Part shown: positions 11,364 to 22,007 of the stretch, one piece after another
Layout: each line of letters begins with the position of its first letter
How positions within the stretch are numbered: the stretch's first letter is position 1
NCBI RefSeq assembly: GCF_028198165.1
Contig: NZ_CP116339.1
Location: 372,001-436,000 of the forward strand
DNA: 64,000 bases
Source of the DNA: Pseudoxanthomonas sp. JBR18
Lineage (GTDB): Bacteria > Pseudomonadota > Gammaproteobacteria > Xanthomonadales > Xanthomonadaceae
Direction of reading: 5' to 3'
The notes under the pieces: generated by a model
Seen by the model: the letters and a program-made list of their open reading frames with translations, nothing else
Database searches by the model: none
Told to the model about the DNA's origin: nothing
Made by a program: the position numbers and the translations under genes

Positions 11364-12023
11364 ATGACGATCAACTACGCCCAAGCCCGCGAGAACATGG
11401 TGGAACAGCAGATCCGTCCCTGGGACGTGCTGGACGCCCGCGTGCTCGACACCCTGGCCACCCTGCCGCGCGAAGCCTTCGTGCCACCGGCCCACAGCGC
11501 CCTGGCCTATGCCGACCTGGAGCTGCCACTGGGACACGGGCAGAAGATGATGAAGCCGGTCATCGAAGGCCGCACCCTGCAGGCACTGGATCTTCAGGCA
11601 GGCGAGGATGTCCTGGAGATCGGCACGGGAAGCGGCTTTCTGACCGCCTGCCTGGCCGACCTGGGACGCGAAGTGGTCAGCCTGGAGCTGCATCCGGAAC
11701 TGGCCGCGCTGGCCCGTGGCAACCTGGACGCGGCCGGCCTGGGCAGCAACGTCCGCATTGAAACCGCCGATGCCATGTCCTGGACCACCGACCGCCAGTT
11801 CGACGTGGTCTGCGTCACCGCCGCGGTGGATGTGCTGCCCGAGGCGTTCCTGGCCTGGGTGCGTCCGGGCGGACGCCTGTTCGTGATCCGTGGGCGCTCG
11901 CCGGCCATGGAGGCGATTCTGGTCCACAACGAAGCCGGCGGCGCGCGCATCGAATCCCTGTTCGAAACCGACGACGCGACGTACCTGACCGGCGCCGCGC
12001 CGGTCCCCCAGTTCGTGTTCTGA
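11364..12023 (+). CDS. Protein-L-isoaspartate O-methyltransferase-like protein (219 aa)
   Basis: A Pcm-family SAM methyltransferase by fold. The start at ATG 11364 (MTINYAQARENMVEQQIRPW) is preferred over the upstream in-frame ATG 11307 because the family begins with this helix. SAM motif I is VLEIGTGSGFLTACLADLG (about residues 78-96), with VVSLELHPELAALARGNL after it. The family substrate motif, usually GQTIS, reads GHGQKMMKP here, so repair of isoaspartyl residues is not assured. Its fixed place before tolC in this group suggests an envelope-linked role. Confidence 0.82.
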   Translation: MTINYAQARENMVEQQIRPWDVLDARVLDTLATLPREAFVPPAHSALAYADLELPLGHGQKMMKPVIEGRTLQALDLQAGEDVLEIGTGSGFLTACLADLGREVVSLELHPELAALARGNLDAAGLGSNVRIETADAMSWTTDRQFDVVCVTAAVDVLPEAFLAWVRPGGRLFVIRGRSPAMEAILVHNEAGGARIESLFETDDATYLTGAAPVPQFVF

Positions 12024-12057
12024 GCGCTACACAAAAAACCTTCAAGGAACCCCCCCG

Positions 12058-13473
12058 ATGATCCGTCGCCCCCTCGTTCTCGCCCTGGCGTTGGCGCTGC
12101 CTTCCGCCGCCTCGGCCACCGACCTGATGCAGACCTATGAAATGGCCCGCAACGGCGACCCGACACTGGCTCAGGCCGAAGCCGCGCGCCTGTCGCAGAA
12201 GGAAGGCGTGGTTCAGGCCCGCGCCGCCCTGCTGCCGCAGGTCAACGGCAGCGCGAGCATCTCCAAAAGCAACTCCAAGACGGTCGATAACGGGGACTGG
12301 AGCGACACCGCCACCAGCCGCAACTATTCCGGCACGGTCAGTCAGCGGCTGGTGGACTTCAGCGCGTTTTCGACGGTGAAGGCGCAAAAGGCGCTCAGTC
12401 AGTCCGCGGACTTCGACCTGGATTCGGCCAACGACTCGCTGATCACCCGCACTTCGGCCGCCTACTTCAATGTGCTGATCGCGATCGAGACGCTGGCCTC
12501 GGCCGAGGCCGCCGAAGCGGCCTACCAGAAGCAGTTCGACTATGCGCAGAAGCGCCTCGATGTCGGCCTGGCCCCGATCACCGACGTGCACGAAGCGCGC
12601 GCCTCCTATGACAGCGCCCGGGCCACGGTGATCAGCCAGCGCAACACCCTCAAGGACGCCTACGAGGCCCTGAGCGAGATCACCGGTCAACCGATCACCA
12701 ATCTGCGTGGCCTGCCGGACGACTTCAAGCCGCAGCTGCCCTCCGAGTACAGCGCGCAGGGCTGGGTGGACACCGCGCTTGCGCAGAACCCGGCCCTGAA
12801 GTCGCTGCAGCTGCAGGTACAGTCCGCGCAGGCCGGTGTGAGCGGCGCCCGCGCCGGGCATCTGCCGACGCTGAGCCTGAGTGGCAGCTACGGGCGCAGC
12901 ACGGCGTGGGGCGGAGACTCCGCTGCCGTCGATACTGATGGTGACGGCGTCCCAGACACGATCGTGGGCAACAATAGCGATCGCGATTCGAGGTCCATTG
13001 GCCTGACCCTGAACGTGCCGATCTTCTCTGGCGGTGCGACCCAGTCCGCCGTGCGCCAGGCCATCGCCCAGCGCGATTCGGCCCAGGATGCCTATGAGCA
13101 GCAGCGTCGCGCCGTGGTACGTAATACGCGCAATGCCTATCAGGTGCTGGAAGCCGGCATCAGTGAGATCGAGGCCCGCCGCTCGGCGGTGGTGTCGGCC
13201 CGCAGCGCGTTCGACGCCTCCCAGGTCGGCCTGGAAGTCGGCACCCGGACCGTGCTGGACGTGCTGACCAACCAGAACAACCTGGTCGCCGCCGAAGAGA
13301 ACTACTCGCTGGCCAAGTACAACTTCCTGCAGAACCGCCTGCTCCTGGAAGCCGCGGCCGGCACCCTGGACGCCGCCGACCTGCAGGACATCAACGCCCT
13401 GCTCAGCGCCGATGCCAATGCGCGTCTGAACAGCGAAGATGCCCAGCTGATGGGAACCCCGCAGCCGCAGTAA
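12058..13473 (+). CDS. tolC: TolC family outer membrane efflux channel (471 aa)
   Basis: An outer-membrane channel protein for type I secretion and RND or MFS efflux. The signal peptide is residues 1-20 (cut after ASA). Two OEP repeats follow, with long heptad-rich helices (about 25-230 and 240-440) and the conserved NVPIFSGG at about 320. AAGG-type Shine-Dalgarno precedes ATG 12058. An unusual DTDGDGVPD sequence (residues 292-300), resembling a calcium-binding thrombospondin-3 or EF-hand-like loop, is inserted where an extracellular loop is expected. A strong bidirectional hairpin follows the gene. Confidence 0.93.
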   Translation: MIRRPLVLALALALPSAASATDLMQTYEMARNGDPTLAQAEAARLSQKEGVVQARAALLPQVNGSASISKSNSKTVDNGDWSDTATSRNYSGTVSQRLVDFSAFSTVKAQKALSQSADFDLDSANDSLITRTSAAYFNVLIAIETLASAEAAEAAYQKQFDYAQKRLDVGLAPITDVHEARASYDSARATVISQRNTLKDAYEALSEITGQPITNLRGLPDDFKPQLPSEYSAQGWVDTALAQNPALKSLQLQVQSAQAGVSGARAGHLPTLSLSGSYGRSTAWGGDSAAVDTDGDGVPDTIVGNNSDRDSRSIGLTLNVPIFSGGATQSAVRQAIAQRDSAQDAYEQQRRAVVRNTRNAYQVLEAGISEIEARRSAVVSARSAFDASQVGLEVGTRTVLDVLTNQNNLVAAEENYSLAKYNFLQNRLLLEAAAGTLDAADLQDINALLSADANARLNSEDAQLMGTPQPQ

Positions 13474-13498
13474 CGCGCCTGCGCAAGCTGTGATTCGA

Positions 13499-13524
13499 GA
13501 CAGCCGCGGTCCGCCGCGGCTGTC
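13499..13524. terminator. Bidirectional terminator between tolC and the histidine kinase gene
   Basis: GACAGCCGCGG (13499-13509) pairs perfectly with CCGCGGCTGTC (13514-13524) around a 4-base loop. It lies between convergent genes and can serve both strands. T-runs are weak. Confidence 0.75.
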
Positions 13525-13542
13525 TGCGTTTGGGGCCAGGCT

Positions 13543-14892
13543 TCAGCCGGCCACGCCGCTGGCCTGGACGTCGACGGCGTACTCGGCCGTCCCGCGCGCC
13601 AGCCGCATGCGGGGAAACCACAGGGTCATCACCGTTCCGGCGCCTACCGCGCTATCCACCTCGATGAAGCCGCCGGCCTGGCGCATCAGCGCATAGACCT
13701 GTGCCAGGCCCAGCCCGGTCCCACGTCCTTCCGGCTTGGTCGTGAAATACGGCTCGAACAGGCGCGACATGGCCGCCTGATCCATGCCGCAACCGGTATC
13801 GGAGACCGCCAGGGTCACGTAGTCACCGGCGGCACGCGTGTGGGTCGCGAAATCTTCCGGCACCTGGTCCTCCCCGCACACCAGGGTGATCGTGCCGACA
13901 CCCTCGCAGGCATCGCGCGCGTTGATGCACAGGTTCATGACCGCTTGCCCGACCCCGTGCGGGTCGGCCACGACGGGAAATGCGCGCGGCTGGCGTTCGG
14001 TCACCAGGGTCAGGTCCGGACCCAGGCTCTGCCGGATCAGGTCGGCCATGTCCAACGCCACGTCCTGCAGGTCCATCGGTTCGGCCCGGACCGGATGCTG
14101 ACGCGCGAAGCCCAGCAGCCGCTTGGCCACCATCGAGGCATGGCCGAGGGCGTCGCTGCCGCGTCCGAGCAGCTTGCGCTGCATGGGCGTGAGTGAGTCC
14201 GGATCATCGGTGACCATGCTGATGGCGGCCACCGCGGTCTGCAGCATGTTGTTGAAGTCGTGGGCGATGCCGGCCACCAGCTGACCCACCGCCTCGCCCT
14301 TCTGCGCCTGCATCGCGGCGTGCTCGGCCAGCGCACGCGCCGCCTCGGCGATATCGCGCTGCTCCAGTGCCTGGAGTTCGTGGTGGCGACGTTGCTCGCT
14401 GATGGCCTGGGCGCGGGTCAGGGTCGCTTCCAGGAATTCGTTGTGCTCGCTGGCGGCCAGCGCCCGGCTTTCGGCGCCCTGCAACTGCGAGGACAGGCTC
14501 TGGTTGAGCAGGCGCAGCGCCTGCTCGACTCGCCGCGCCTCGGTGACGTCGCGACCGACGGCCACCAGAGCGTGCACGCGCCCGGCCACATCCTGCAGTG
14601 GACCAATGGATACCGACCATTGCCGTTGCACGCCACGCAAGGTGGTCAGCGTGCCGCTATATTCGGTCGGCTGCCCCGCCATGCCGCGACGCAGGCTCTC
14701 ACGCACGACGGGCTGCAGGGCGGGCGGCCAGAACTCGGTCCAGGGGTGGCCGACCACGTCCCCGCGCTCGAAGCCCTCCAGCATGTCCAGACCATGCCGG
14801 TTGACCGACGTGATCAACCCGGCGGCATCCAGTTCCAGGATGCAGTCCTCGGAGAGATCGACGATCTGGCGATAGCGGTTGCCGGTGGGCAT
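13543..14892 (-). CDS. PAS domain sensor histidine kinase (449 aa)
   Basis: A cytoplasmic two-component kinase without membrane segments. The PAS domain spans residues 5-118, and a coiled-coil-like linker about 120-200. The phosphoacceptor H-box is VAGIAHDFNNMLQTA with His211. The HATPase domain has MNLCINARDAC (N box), VSDTGCGMD (G1) and GRGTGLGLA (G2). The HDFNN form of the H-box is typical of kinases that pair with single-domain regulators. It is divergent from such a regulator at 14995, and the shared 102-base spacer suggests they work together. The signal is unknown. Confidence 0.9.
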   Translation of the reverse strand: MPTGNRYRQIVDLSEDCILELDAAGLITSVNRHGLDMLEGFERGDVVGHPWTEFWPPALQPVVRESLRRGMAGQPTEYSGTLTTLRGVQRQWSVSIGPLQDVAGRVHALVAVGRDVTEARRVEQALRLLNQSLSSQLQGAESRALAASEHNEFLEATLTRAQAISEQRRHHELQALEQRDIAEAARALAEHAAMQAQKGEAVGQLVAGIAHDFNNMLQTAVAAISMVTDDPDSLTPMQRKLLGRGSDALGHASMVAKRLLGFARQHPVRAEPMDLQDVALDMADLIRQSLGPDLTLVTERQPRAFPVVADPHGVGQAVMNLCINARDACEGVGTITLVCGEDQVPEDFATHTRAAGDYVTLAVSDTGCGMDQAAMSRLFEPYFTTKPEGRGTGLGLAQVYALMRQAGGFIEVDSAVGAGTVMTLWFPRMRLARGTAEYAVDVQASGVAG

Positions 14893-14994
14893 GCGCCCAT
14901 TCTAGGCACTGCGACGCGCGCTTGCGCGTGGGGTCACCCCGATTTCACAGCGCGCCCCGGATACTCCGGAACTTATTTTGCCCCCGGGAACGCG

Positions 14995-15366
14995 ATGTCC
15001 ACTGACAGAAAGCCCACCATCCTCGTCGTCGAGGACGATCAGGGCGCCCGGGAGATCGCCGCCATGATCCTGGAAGCGGAGGGTTACCAAGTCGTGTCTG
15101 CCAATGGCGGTGTCCAGGCGCTGGACCTGCTGGATGGCACCCAAGGAATCGACTTGGTCTTCAGCGACATCAACATGCCCGGTGGCATGGATGGGATCCA
15201 GCTGGCACTGCGTGTGGCCGATCTCAACGAGTCCATCCCGGTCATCCTCACTTCCGGACACGCGCAAGGCAGTTTCCGCAACTTTCCCCACAACGCCGCG
15301 TTCCTGCCCAAGCCGTATAACCGGCAGGCGCTGCTGGGCGCGATGCGCAACCACTTGGCGCCCTGA
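14995..15366 (+). CDS. Single-domain response regulator (123 aa)
   Basis: A stand-alone CheY-like receiver. The acidic pocket is Glu13, Asp14 and Asp15 (VVEDD), the phosphoacceptor is Asp58 (LVFSDINMPGGMDG), the switch residue is Ser87 in ILTSGH, and the conserved lysine is Lys106 in LPKPYN. There is no output domain, so it must act by protein contact or as a phosphate sink. Divergent from the PAS histidine kinase and 77 bases before a diguanylate cyclase gene on the same strand, which hints at a link to c-di-GMP signalling. Confidence 0.92.
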   Translation: MSTDRKPTILVVEDDQGAREIAAMILEAEGYQVVSANGGVQALDLLDGTQGIDLVFSDINMPGGMDGIQLALRVADLNESIPVILTSGHAQGSFRNFPHNAAFLPKPYNRQALLGAMRNHLAP

Positions 15367-15443
15367 AGCCGCGCCACTGCGCGGGCGCCTGACGGCCCGT
15401 TGCAGAAGGTCTACCCTGTCCCCTAGTGGAGGGGATGCTGTAG

Positions 15444-16940
15444 ATGATGACGCCGGACCCGGCGCGCAGGCGCCTGCTGCCCAACCTGCTGCGGGGCTTC
15501 GTCCTGACGGTGTGCCTGCTCTTTGCCGGTGCCGAATACCGGCATGGCTTGGAGACACGCCAGGAAGCCCGCGCCCAGATCGAGCTGGATGCCGCCAATC
15601 TGGCCCGCTCGGTCAGCCAGCACGCCGAAGACTCCATCCTGCTCGCCGACAGTACCCTGTCGGGCATCGTGGAAGATCTGCAGGTGCACGGGACAGGTCG
15701 AGCCAACCTGCGCGCCCTCACCCGCTACTTGCGAAACGAGGCCGAGCGCTCCACGCGCCTGCATGGCCTGTTCGTCTACGACGCCCAAGGGAATTGGCTC
15801 GCCTCGTCGCTGGAGGCGATGCCGGAGCATTTCAACAACAGCGATCGTGCCTACTTCCGCCATCACCAGCAGGTCGATGACCAGCGGCCCTGGGTCGGCC
15901 CTCCCGTGCGCAGCCGCTCGGACCACAGCTGGATCATCACGGTGACGCGTCGTTACGAGGACGCCAACGGACGCTTCGCCGGCGTGGTCCTGGCCAGCAT
16001 CGGCGCGCAGTATTTCGCCGATTTCTACAAGGGCTTCGACGTGGGCCACGCGGGCGCTATCGGACTGCTGAACGACGCGGGCCTGGTCTGCGCGCGAACG
16101 CCGGACAACGCATCCAGCGTGGGCCGCAACCTCTCCAACACCGCCCTGTTCCGGGAGATGGCCGCACGCAGAAGCGGTGCGATCACCTATGACTCGCCGG
16201 TCGATCAGGTGCGCCGCATCAGCGGCTTCCATCATGCCGATCAGTTCCCGCTCCTGGCCGTTGCGGCCCTGTCCGAGCGCGAGGCACTGACGGCCTGGCG
16301 TCGATCGGTCCGCAGCCACGCTCTGCTGACCCTGGTCACCATCGGGCTGCTCGCCGGCCTGGGCGAGTGGCTACGGGGCCAGTTGCTGGCCCGCCAAGCG
16401 GTGCAGGAGCAGTTCGAAGCCCTGGCCCGGACCGACGGACTGACCGGGCTGGCCAACCGACGCGCGCTGGACGAATACCTGGCCGAAGCCTGGCCGCGCG
16501 CGATCCGGGAGAGCGCGCCGCTGGGCCTGCTCCTGCTGGACATCGATCACTTCAAGGATTTCAACGACACCTACGGGCACCAAGCCGGTGATGCCTGTCT
16601 CAAGCGCGTGGCCGAGGCGGTCCGGACGTGCGCACGGCGCCACGGCGATCTGGTCGCGCGCTATGGCGGCGAGGAACTGGCGCTGGTCCTGCCCGGCTGC
16701 GACGCCGCCGCGCTGCAGGCGGTTGGCCAAGCGGTGTGCCGCAGCGTGCAGGCCCTTGGGATTCCCCACGCCGAAAGCTATACCGCACCGGTGGTAACCA
16801 TCAGCGTCGGCGCCGCCTCGACCTGGCCGATGCGCATGGCACCAGAGAACGGCCCGGCCGATCTGGTGAACATCGCCGACATGGCGCTGTACGACGCCAA
16901 GGCCGGGGGCCGCAACCGGGTGGTCCTGCGCAATCAGTAA
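15444..16940 (+). CDS. Membrane diguanylate cyclase with periplasmic PDC/Cache-type sensor (498 aa)
   Basis: The first transmembrane segment is at residues 14-30 and the second at about 293-310. Between them lies a 260-residue periplasmic region with the look of a double Cache/PDC sensor (WVGPPVRSRSDHSWIITVTRRY). The cytoplasmic GGDEF domain starts at DGLTGLANRR (331-340), with LDIDHFKDFNDTYGH. The signature is GGEEL (408-412), a functional variant. An inhibitory I-site RxxD, RHGD (399-402), sits five residues before it, predicting product feedback inhibition by c-di-GMP. Confidence 0.92.
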   Translation: MMTPDPARRRLLPNLLRGFVLTVCLLFAGAEYRHGLETRQEARAQIELDAANLARSVSQHAEDSILLADSTLSGIVEDLQVHGTGRANLRALTRYLRNEAERSTRLHGLFVYDAQGNWLASSLEAMPEHFNNSDRAYFRHHQQVDDQRPWVGPPVRSRSDHSWIITVTRRYEDANGRFAGVVLASIGAQYFADFYKGFDVGHAGAIGLLNDAGLVCARTPDNASSVGRNLSNTALFREMAARRSGAITYDSPVDQVRRISGFHHADQFPLLAVAALSEREALTAWRRSVRSHALLTLVTIGLLAGLGEWLRGQLLARQAVQEQFEALARTDGLTGLANRRALDEYLAEAWPRAIRESAPLGLLLLDIDHFKDFNDTYGHQAGDACLKRVAEAVRTCARRHGDLVARYGGEELALVLPGCDAAALQAVGQAVCRSVQALGIPHAESYTAPVVTISVGAASTWPMRMAPENGPADLVNIADMALYDAKAGGRNRVVLRNQ

Positions 16941-17017
16941 TGCGTTCGACTTTGGCCCGATGGCGCAGCAGCGCACGCGCGCTACCATCGCCGATCTGAT
17001 CGATCGGAGGCTCGGCC

Positions 17018-17629
17018 CTGGCCAGCAACGCCGTCAATACAAGGCTGCTCGGCTTGCTCCTGGCAGGCGGCACCAGCTCACGCATGGGCCAGGACAAGGC
17101 GCGTCTGGCCTATGGCCCCGAGCCACAGCTCAAAGCCGCCTTCGACCTACTCAAACGCCACGTGCAGGACTGCTGGATCGCGGTGCGTCCGGACCAGCAG
17201 GAAGAACCCCTGCGCGCGATGTTCCCGCAGCTTGTGGACGTCCAGCCCGGGATCGGGCCAGCCGCCGGGCTCCTGGCCGCCCATGCCGCTTTACCGGATG
17301 CCGCCTGGCTGGTGCTGGCCTGCGACCTCCCCAGGCTGACCGACCGAACGTTGGCCACGCTGATCGCCGCGCGCGACGCGAGCCTCCAGGCGGTGGCCTT
17401 CCGCAGCCCCGTGGACGGACACGCTGACCCACTCTGCGCGATCTGGGAACCCGAAGCGCTTCGGCAGTTGGCGGCACAGGTGCACCAAGGGCAATCTGGT
17501 CTGCGACGCGCGCTGTCCGTTGTCGCAGTGCATCTGCTCGAACCACCGTCCGACCACGCGCTGGACAATGCGAACACGCCGGCGGAACACGCGCATCTGA
17601 AGACCCGCCTTGCGACCGGCCATGAGTGA
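17018..17629 (+). CDS. mobA: Molybdenum cofactor guanylyltransferase MobA, probable CTG start (203 aa)
   Basis: It transfers GMP to molybdopterin to form the MGD cofactor. The N-terminal nucleotide-binding motif LLLAGGTSSRMGQDK and the later ACDLPRLT and DGHADPL motifs fit MobA. The frame is closed upstream by TGA at 16997, and the only canonical-type start is TTG 17054, which cuts into the first beta strand. GGAGG at 17006-17010 lies seven bases before CTG 17018, giving MASNAVNTRLLGLLLAGG, which restores the expected N-terminus. I therefore choose CTG. The 3' end overlaps moeA by eight bases. Confidence 0.85.
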   Translation: MASNAVNTRLLGLLLAGGTSSRMGQDKARLAYGPEPQLKAAFDLLKRHVQDCWIAVRPDQQEEPLRAMFPQLVDVQPGIGPAAGLLAAHAALPDAAWLVLACDLPRLTDRTLATLIAARDASLQAVAFRSPVDGHADPLCAIWEPEALRQLAAQVHQGQSGLRRALSVVAVHLLEPPSDHALDNANTPAEHAHLKTRLATGHE

Positions 17630-18875
17630 TCCCTGCGCCCCGGCTCCTTCCGTCCTGCGCTATGAGCAGGCGCTGTCGCGCCTGCTCCAGGATGCCGGCC
17701 CGCTGCCGGCCCGGACCTGCACCCGCGAGGAGGCGTTCGGCCGCATCCTGGCCGAAGACGTGCTCGCCCCGATCGCGCTGCCGGGCTTTGACAACGCGGC
17801 CATGGATGGCTTTGCCCTGCACACAGACCAGCACGTCCTGTCGGCCGGCAGCGAATTTTCCATCAGCGGCACCATCGTCGCGGGCGATGCGCCTCCCGCA
17901 ACGCGCGGCGTCGCCTGGGAAATCATGACCGGTGCCCCGCTGCCTCCCGGGACCGACGCAGTGGTGCCGATCGAACACACCGAGCGGCTGAGCGCAGGGC
18001 GCATGCGCCTGACGCAGGACATCGCGCGCGGCCGGCATCTTCGCCGCATGGGCAGCGACGTGGCGGCGGGCACCTGCGTCGCAGCCGCCGGAACCCAGGT
18101 CGATGCCACCCTCGACATGCTGCTGGCGGCCCTTGGCATCACACAGCTGTCCGTGCGGCCCGCCCCCCGCGTGGCCCTGCTGTGCACCGGCAAGGAACTG
18201 GTCACCGACCCCACACAAGCCCTGCGCCCCGGGCAGATCCGCGCTTCCAACGGGGCCTATCTGGCCCGGGCCGTACAGGACGCGGGGGGCCACCTCGTGG
18301 CCTGGCACACCGTGGACGACGACCCGGCGACACTCGCCCGACACTTGGACGCGGTGGCGGCGCAGTCCGATCTGGTGCTGACCACCGGAGCGGTCTCGGC
18401 CGGCGTGCACGACTTCATCCCCGAGGCGCTGGCCGCCGCCGGCGCGCGGACGGTGTTCCGCAAGGCGGCCATTCGACCGGGCAAACCGCTGCTGGCCTCG
18501 CAGCTGGCAGGCGGGCCCCTGGTCCTGTCCCTGCCGGGTAACCCCGTCGCTTCGGTGGTGGGCATGCGCTTTTTCGCGGTGCCGTGGTTGCGCGCACGCC
18601 AGGGTCAGGCGGTCGAGCGGCCGCTGCGCGCGCGATTGAGTGCCGCCGCCCAATCACGCACGGGCCTGCGCCAGTTCCTCAAGGCCCGAGTCACCAGCGA
18701 GCCTTCAGGGCAACTGCAGGTCGAACTGCTCCATGGTCAGGAGTCGTATCGCATTGGCGCCCTGCTCGACGCCAACGCCTGGGCGGTGATCGACGAGGAC
18801 GCGACCAGCCTGCCGGCCGGCACGTTGCTGGCGGTGTATCCACGCGATGCGGGCGGGCGCTGGACGCTCGCGTGA
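17622..18875 (+). CDS. moeA: Molybdopterin molybdenumtransferase MoeA (417 aa)
   Basis: It inserts molybdate into adenylylated molybdopterin. Domain III/I motifs include PGFDNAAMDGFAL (about residues 57-69), and ITGAPLPPGTDAVVPIEH-like sequence appears as IMTGAPLPPGTDAVVPIE. LLCTGKELV, LTTGAVSAGVHDF and the KPGKP-like AIRPGKPLLA follow, then LPGNPVASVVGMRFF. ATG 17622 overlaps the mobA stop. Together with mobA and the facing molybdoenzyme gene this forms a small Moco unit. Confidence 0.94.
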   Translation: MSDPCAPAPSVLRYEQALSRLLQDAGPLPARTCTREEAFGRILAEDVLAPIALPGFDNAAMDGFALHTDQHVLSAGSEFSISGTIVAGDAPPATRGVAWEIMTGAPLPPGTDAVVPIEHTERLSAGRMRLTQDIARGRHLRRMGSDVAAGTCVAAAGTQVDATLDMLLAALGITQLSVRPAPRVALLCTGKELVTDPTQALRPGQIRASNGAYLARAVQDAGGHLVAWHTVDDDPATLARHLDAVAAQSDLVLTTGAVSAGVHDFIPEALAAAGARTVFRKAAIRPGKPLLASQLAGGPLVLSLPGNPVASVVGMRFFAVPWLRARQGQAVERPLRARLSAAAQSRTGLRQFLKARVTSEPSGQLQVELLHGQESYRIGALLDANAWAVIDEDATSLPAGTLLAVYPRDAGGRWTLA

Positions 18876-18884
18876 CCAGCCCGC

Positions 18885-21179
<2,295 letters not shown>

Positions 21180-21219
21180 GGGCAACCCGCACGAGCCGTA
21201 GGAAGCCAAATCCTGCCAT

Positions 21220-21506
21220 AGCTAGCTGCATGGGGAGTAAAACATGCGATTGATCAAATGAATGGCGCGATACAGAAGCAGGTTGCTAATGATGAAGATC
21301 TGGGACTGAGATGAAACCTGACCCCTGACTCCACATCACGATGTTGAATAATGGGGGCAATCAAACGCAGCAACGGAAAATAATCTAAAAATAACGGAAA
21401 ATAAACTCATCCCGAACGCCCCAAACCAAATGCTGCCGTCGCTCCGGGAGACCGGACGAGCAGGGATAACTAGACACCCTAGGCGTAATTTAATTAAGGA
21501 GGATTT
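21220..21506. other. AT-richer intergenic stretch with a spaced direct repeat
   Basis: Composition changes sharply from the flanking GC-rich genes. It holds AACGGAAAATAA twice (21372-21383 and 21393-21404), start to start 21 bases apart, and a TTAATTAAGGAGG translation leader before the next gene. TGAAACCTGACCCC (about 21311-21324) resembles sequence often seen beside REP-type elements; this last point is weak. Confidence 0.5.
21372..21404 (+). repeat. Two 12-bp direct repeats AACGGAAAATAA, 21 bp apart
   Basis: Copies at 21372-21383 and 21393-21404 are identical and spaced by two helical turns, as expected for a dimeric activator site. They lie 103 bases before the ATG of the small secreted protein gene. 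Confidence 0.6.
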
Positions 21507-21860
21507 ATGCGGAATCGACGTGCAATTTTAATCATGCCATTCCTGATGGCTGCCAGCGCATCATGCTTGGCTGCCGATGTCCAAGGGAATTTCCAAATCG
21601 GCACGATGCCCAAGTTCGCGGGCATACAGGCGGACATCTACATCACAGGTGGCAACACGGTAGATTACACTAGCAATTTCGTCATCAAGGCCAACGGAAA
21701 CTATCTCTGCAATACAGCAGACGAAGCCTATAGCAGTACGCCAATCCGGCACTGCAAGGCCACCATCGCCGCGCCGGGGACATACACCATCTCAGCCACT
21801 CCGAGTTCGTCGAGCCAAAACTTCAAGGCTCCGGCAGACGTCATCATCAACGTCGATTGA
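21507..21860 (+). CDS. Small secreted protein of unknown function (117 aa)
   Basis: I do not recognise the family. Residues 1-23 form a Sec signal peptide (RNRRAILIMPFLMAASASCLAADV), giving a mature protein of about 94 residues. The remainder is rich in T, S, N, A and I and predicts beta structure. Two cysteines (in YLCNTAD and RHCKATI) probably form a disulfide in the periplasm or outside. It looks like a small beta-sandwich (FNIKANGNY-type strands). It has a very strong AAGGAGG Shine-Dalgarno. Codon usage and base composition are more AT-rich than its neighbours, suggesting recent transfer. It stands alone with a terminator on its 3' side. Confidence 0.75.
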   Translation: MRNRRAILIMPFLMAASASCLAADVQGNFQIGTMPKFAGIQADIYITGGNTVDYTSNFVIKANGNYLCNTADEAYSSTPIRHCKATIAAPGTYTISATPSSSSQNFKAPADVIINVD

Positions 21861-21900
21861 TGAAAGGAGGCATCATCTGCTGAACAACGGCGTTTTTGAC

Positions 21901-21925
21901 AAGCGCCAACAGTATTATGGCGCTT
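21901..21925 (+). terminator. Hairpin after the small secreted protein gene
   Basis: AAGCGCCA (21901-21908) pairs with TGGCGCTT (21918-21925) around nine bases. It is the first of two tandem hairpins between convergent genes. Confidence 0.5.
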
Positions 21926-21954
21926 CCTCAATGCAACACACCTCCTGCTCCAGA

Positions 21955-21988
21955 CACGACAAGGCCCGCATGAACGGGCCTTGTCGTG
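21955..21988. terminator. Strong bidirectional terminator
   Basis: CACGACAAGGCCCG (21955-21968) pairs perfectly over 14 bp with CGGGCCTTGTCGTG (21975-21988), loop CATGAA, followed by CGCATTTTT. It lies between the small secreted protein gene and the convergent TonB receptor gene. Confidence 0.85.
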
Positions 21989-22007
21989 CGCATTTTTCCG
22001 GCAGTCT

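Noticed and set aside
21300..21330. REP or insertion-sequence end suggested by TGAAACCTGACCCC
   Set aside because: Single copy, no partner inverted repeat and no transposase nearby; too weak to call a mobile element.
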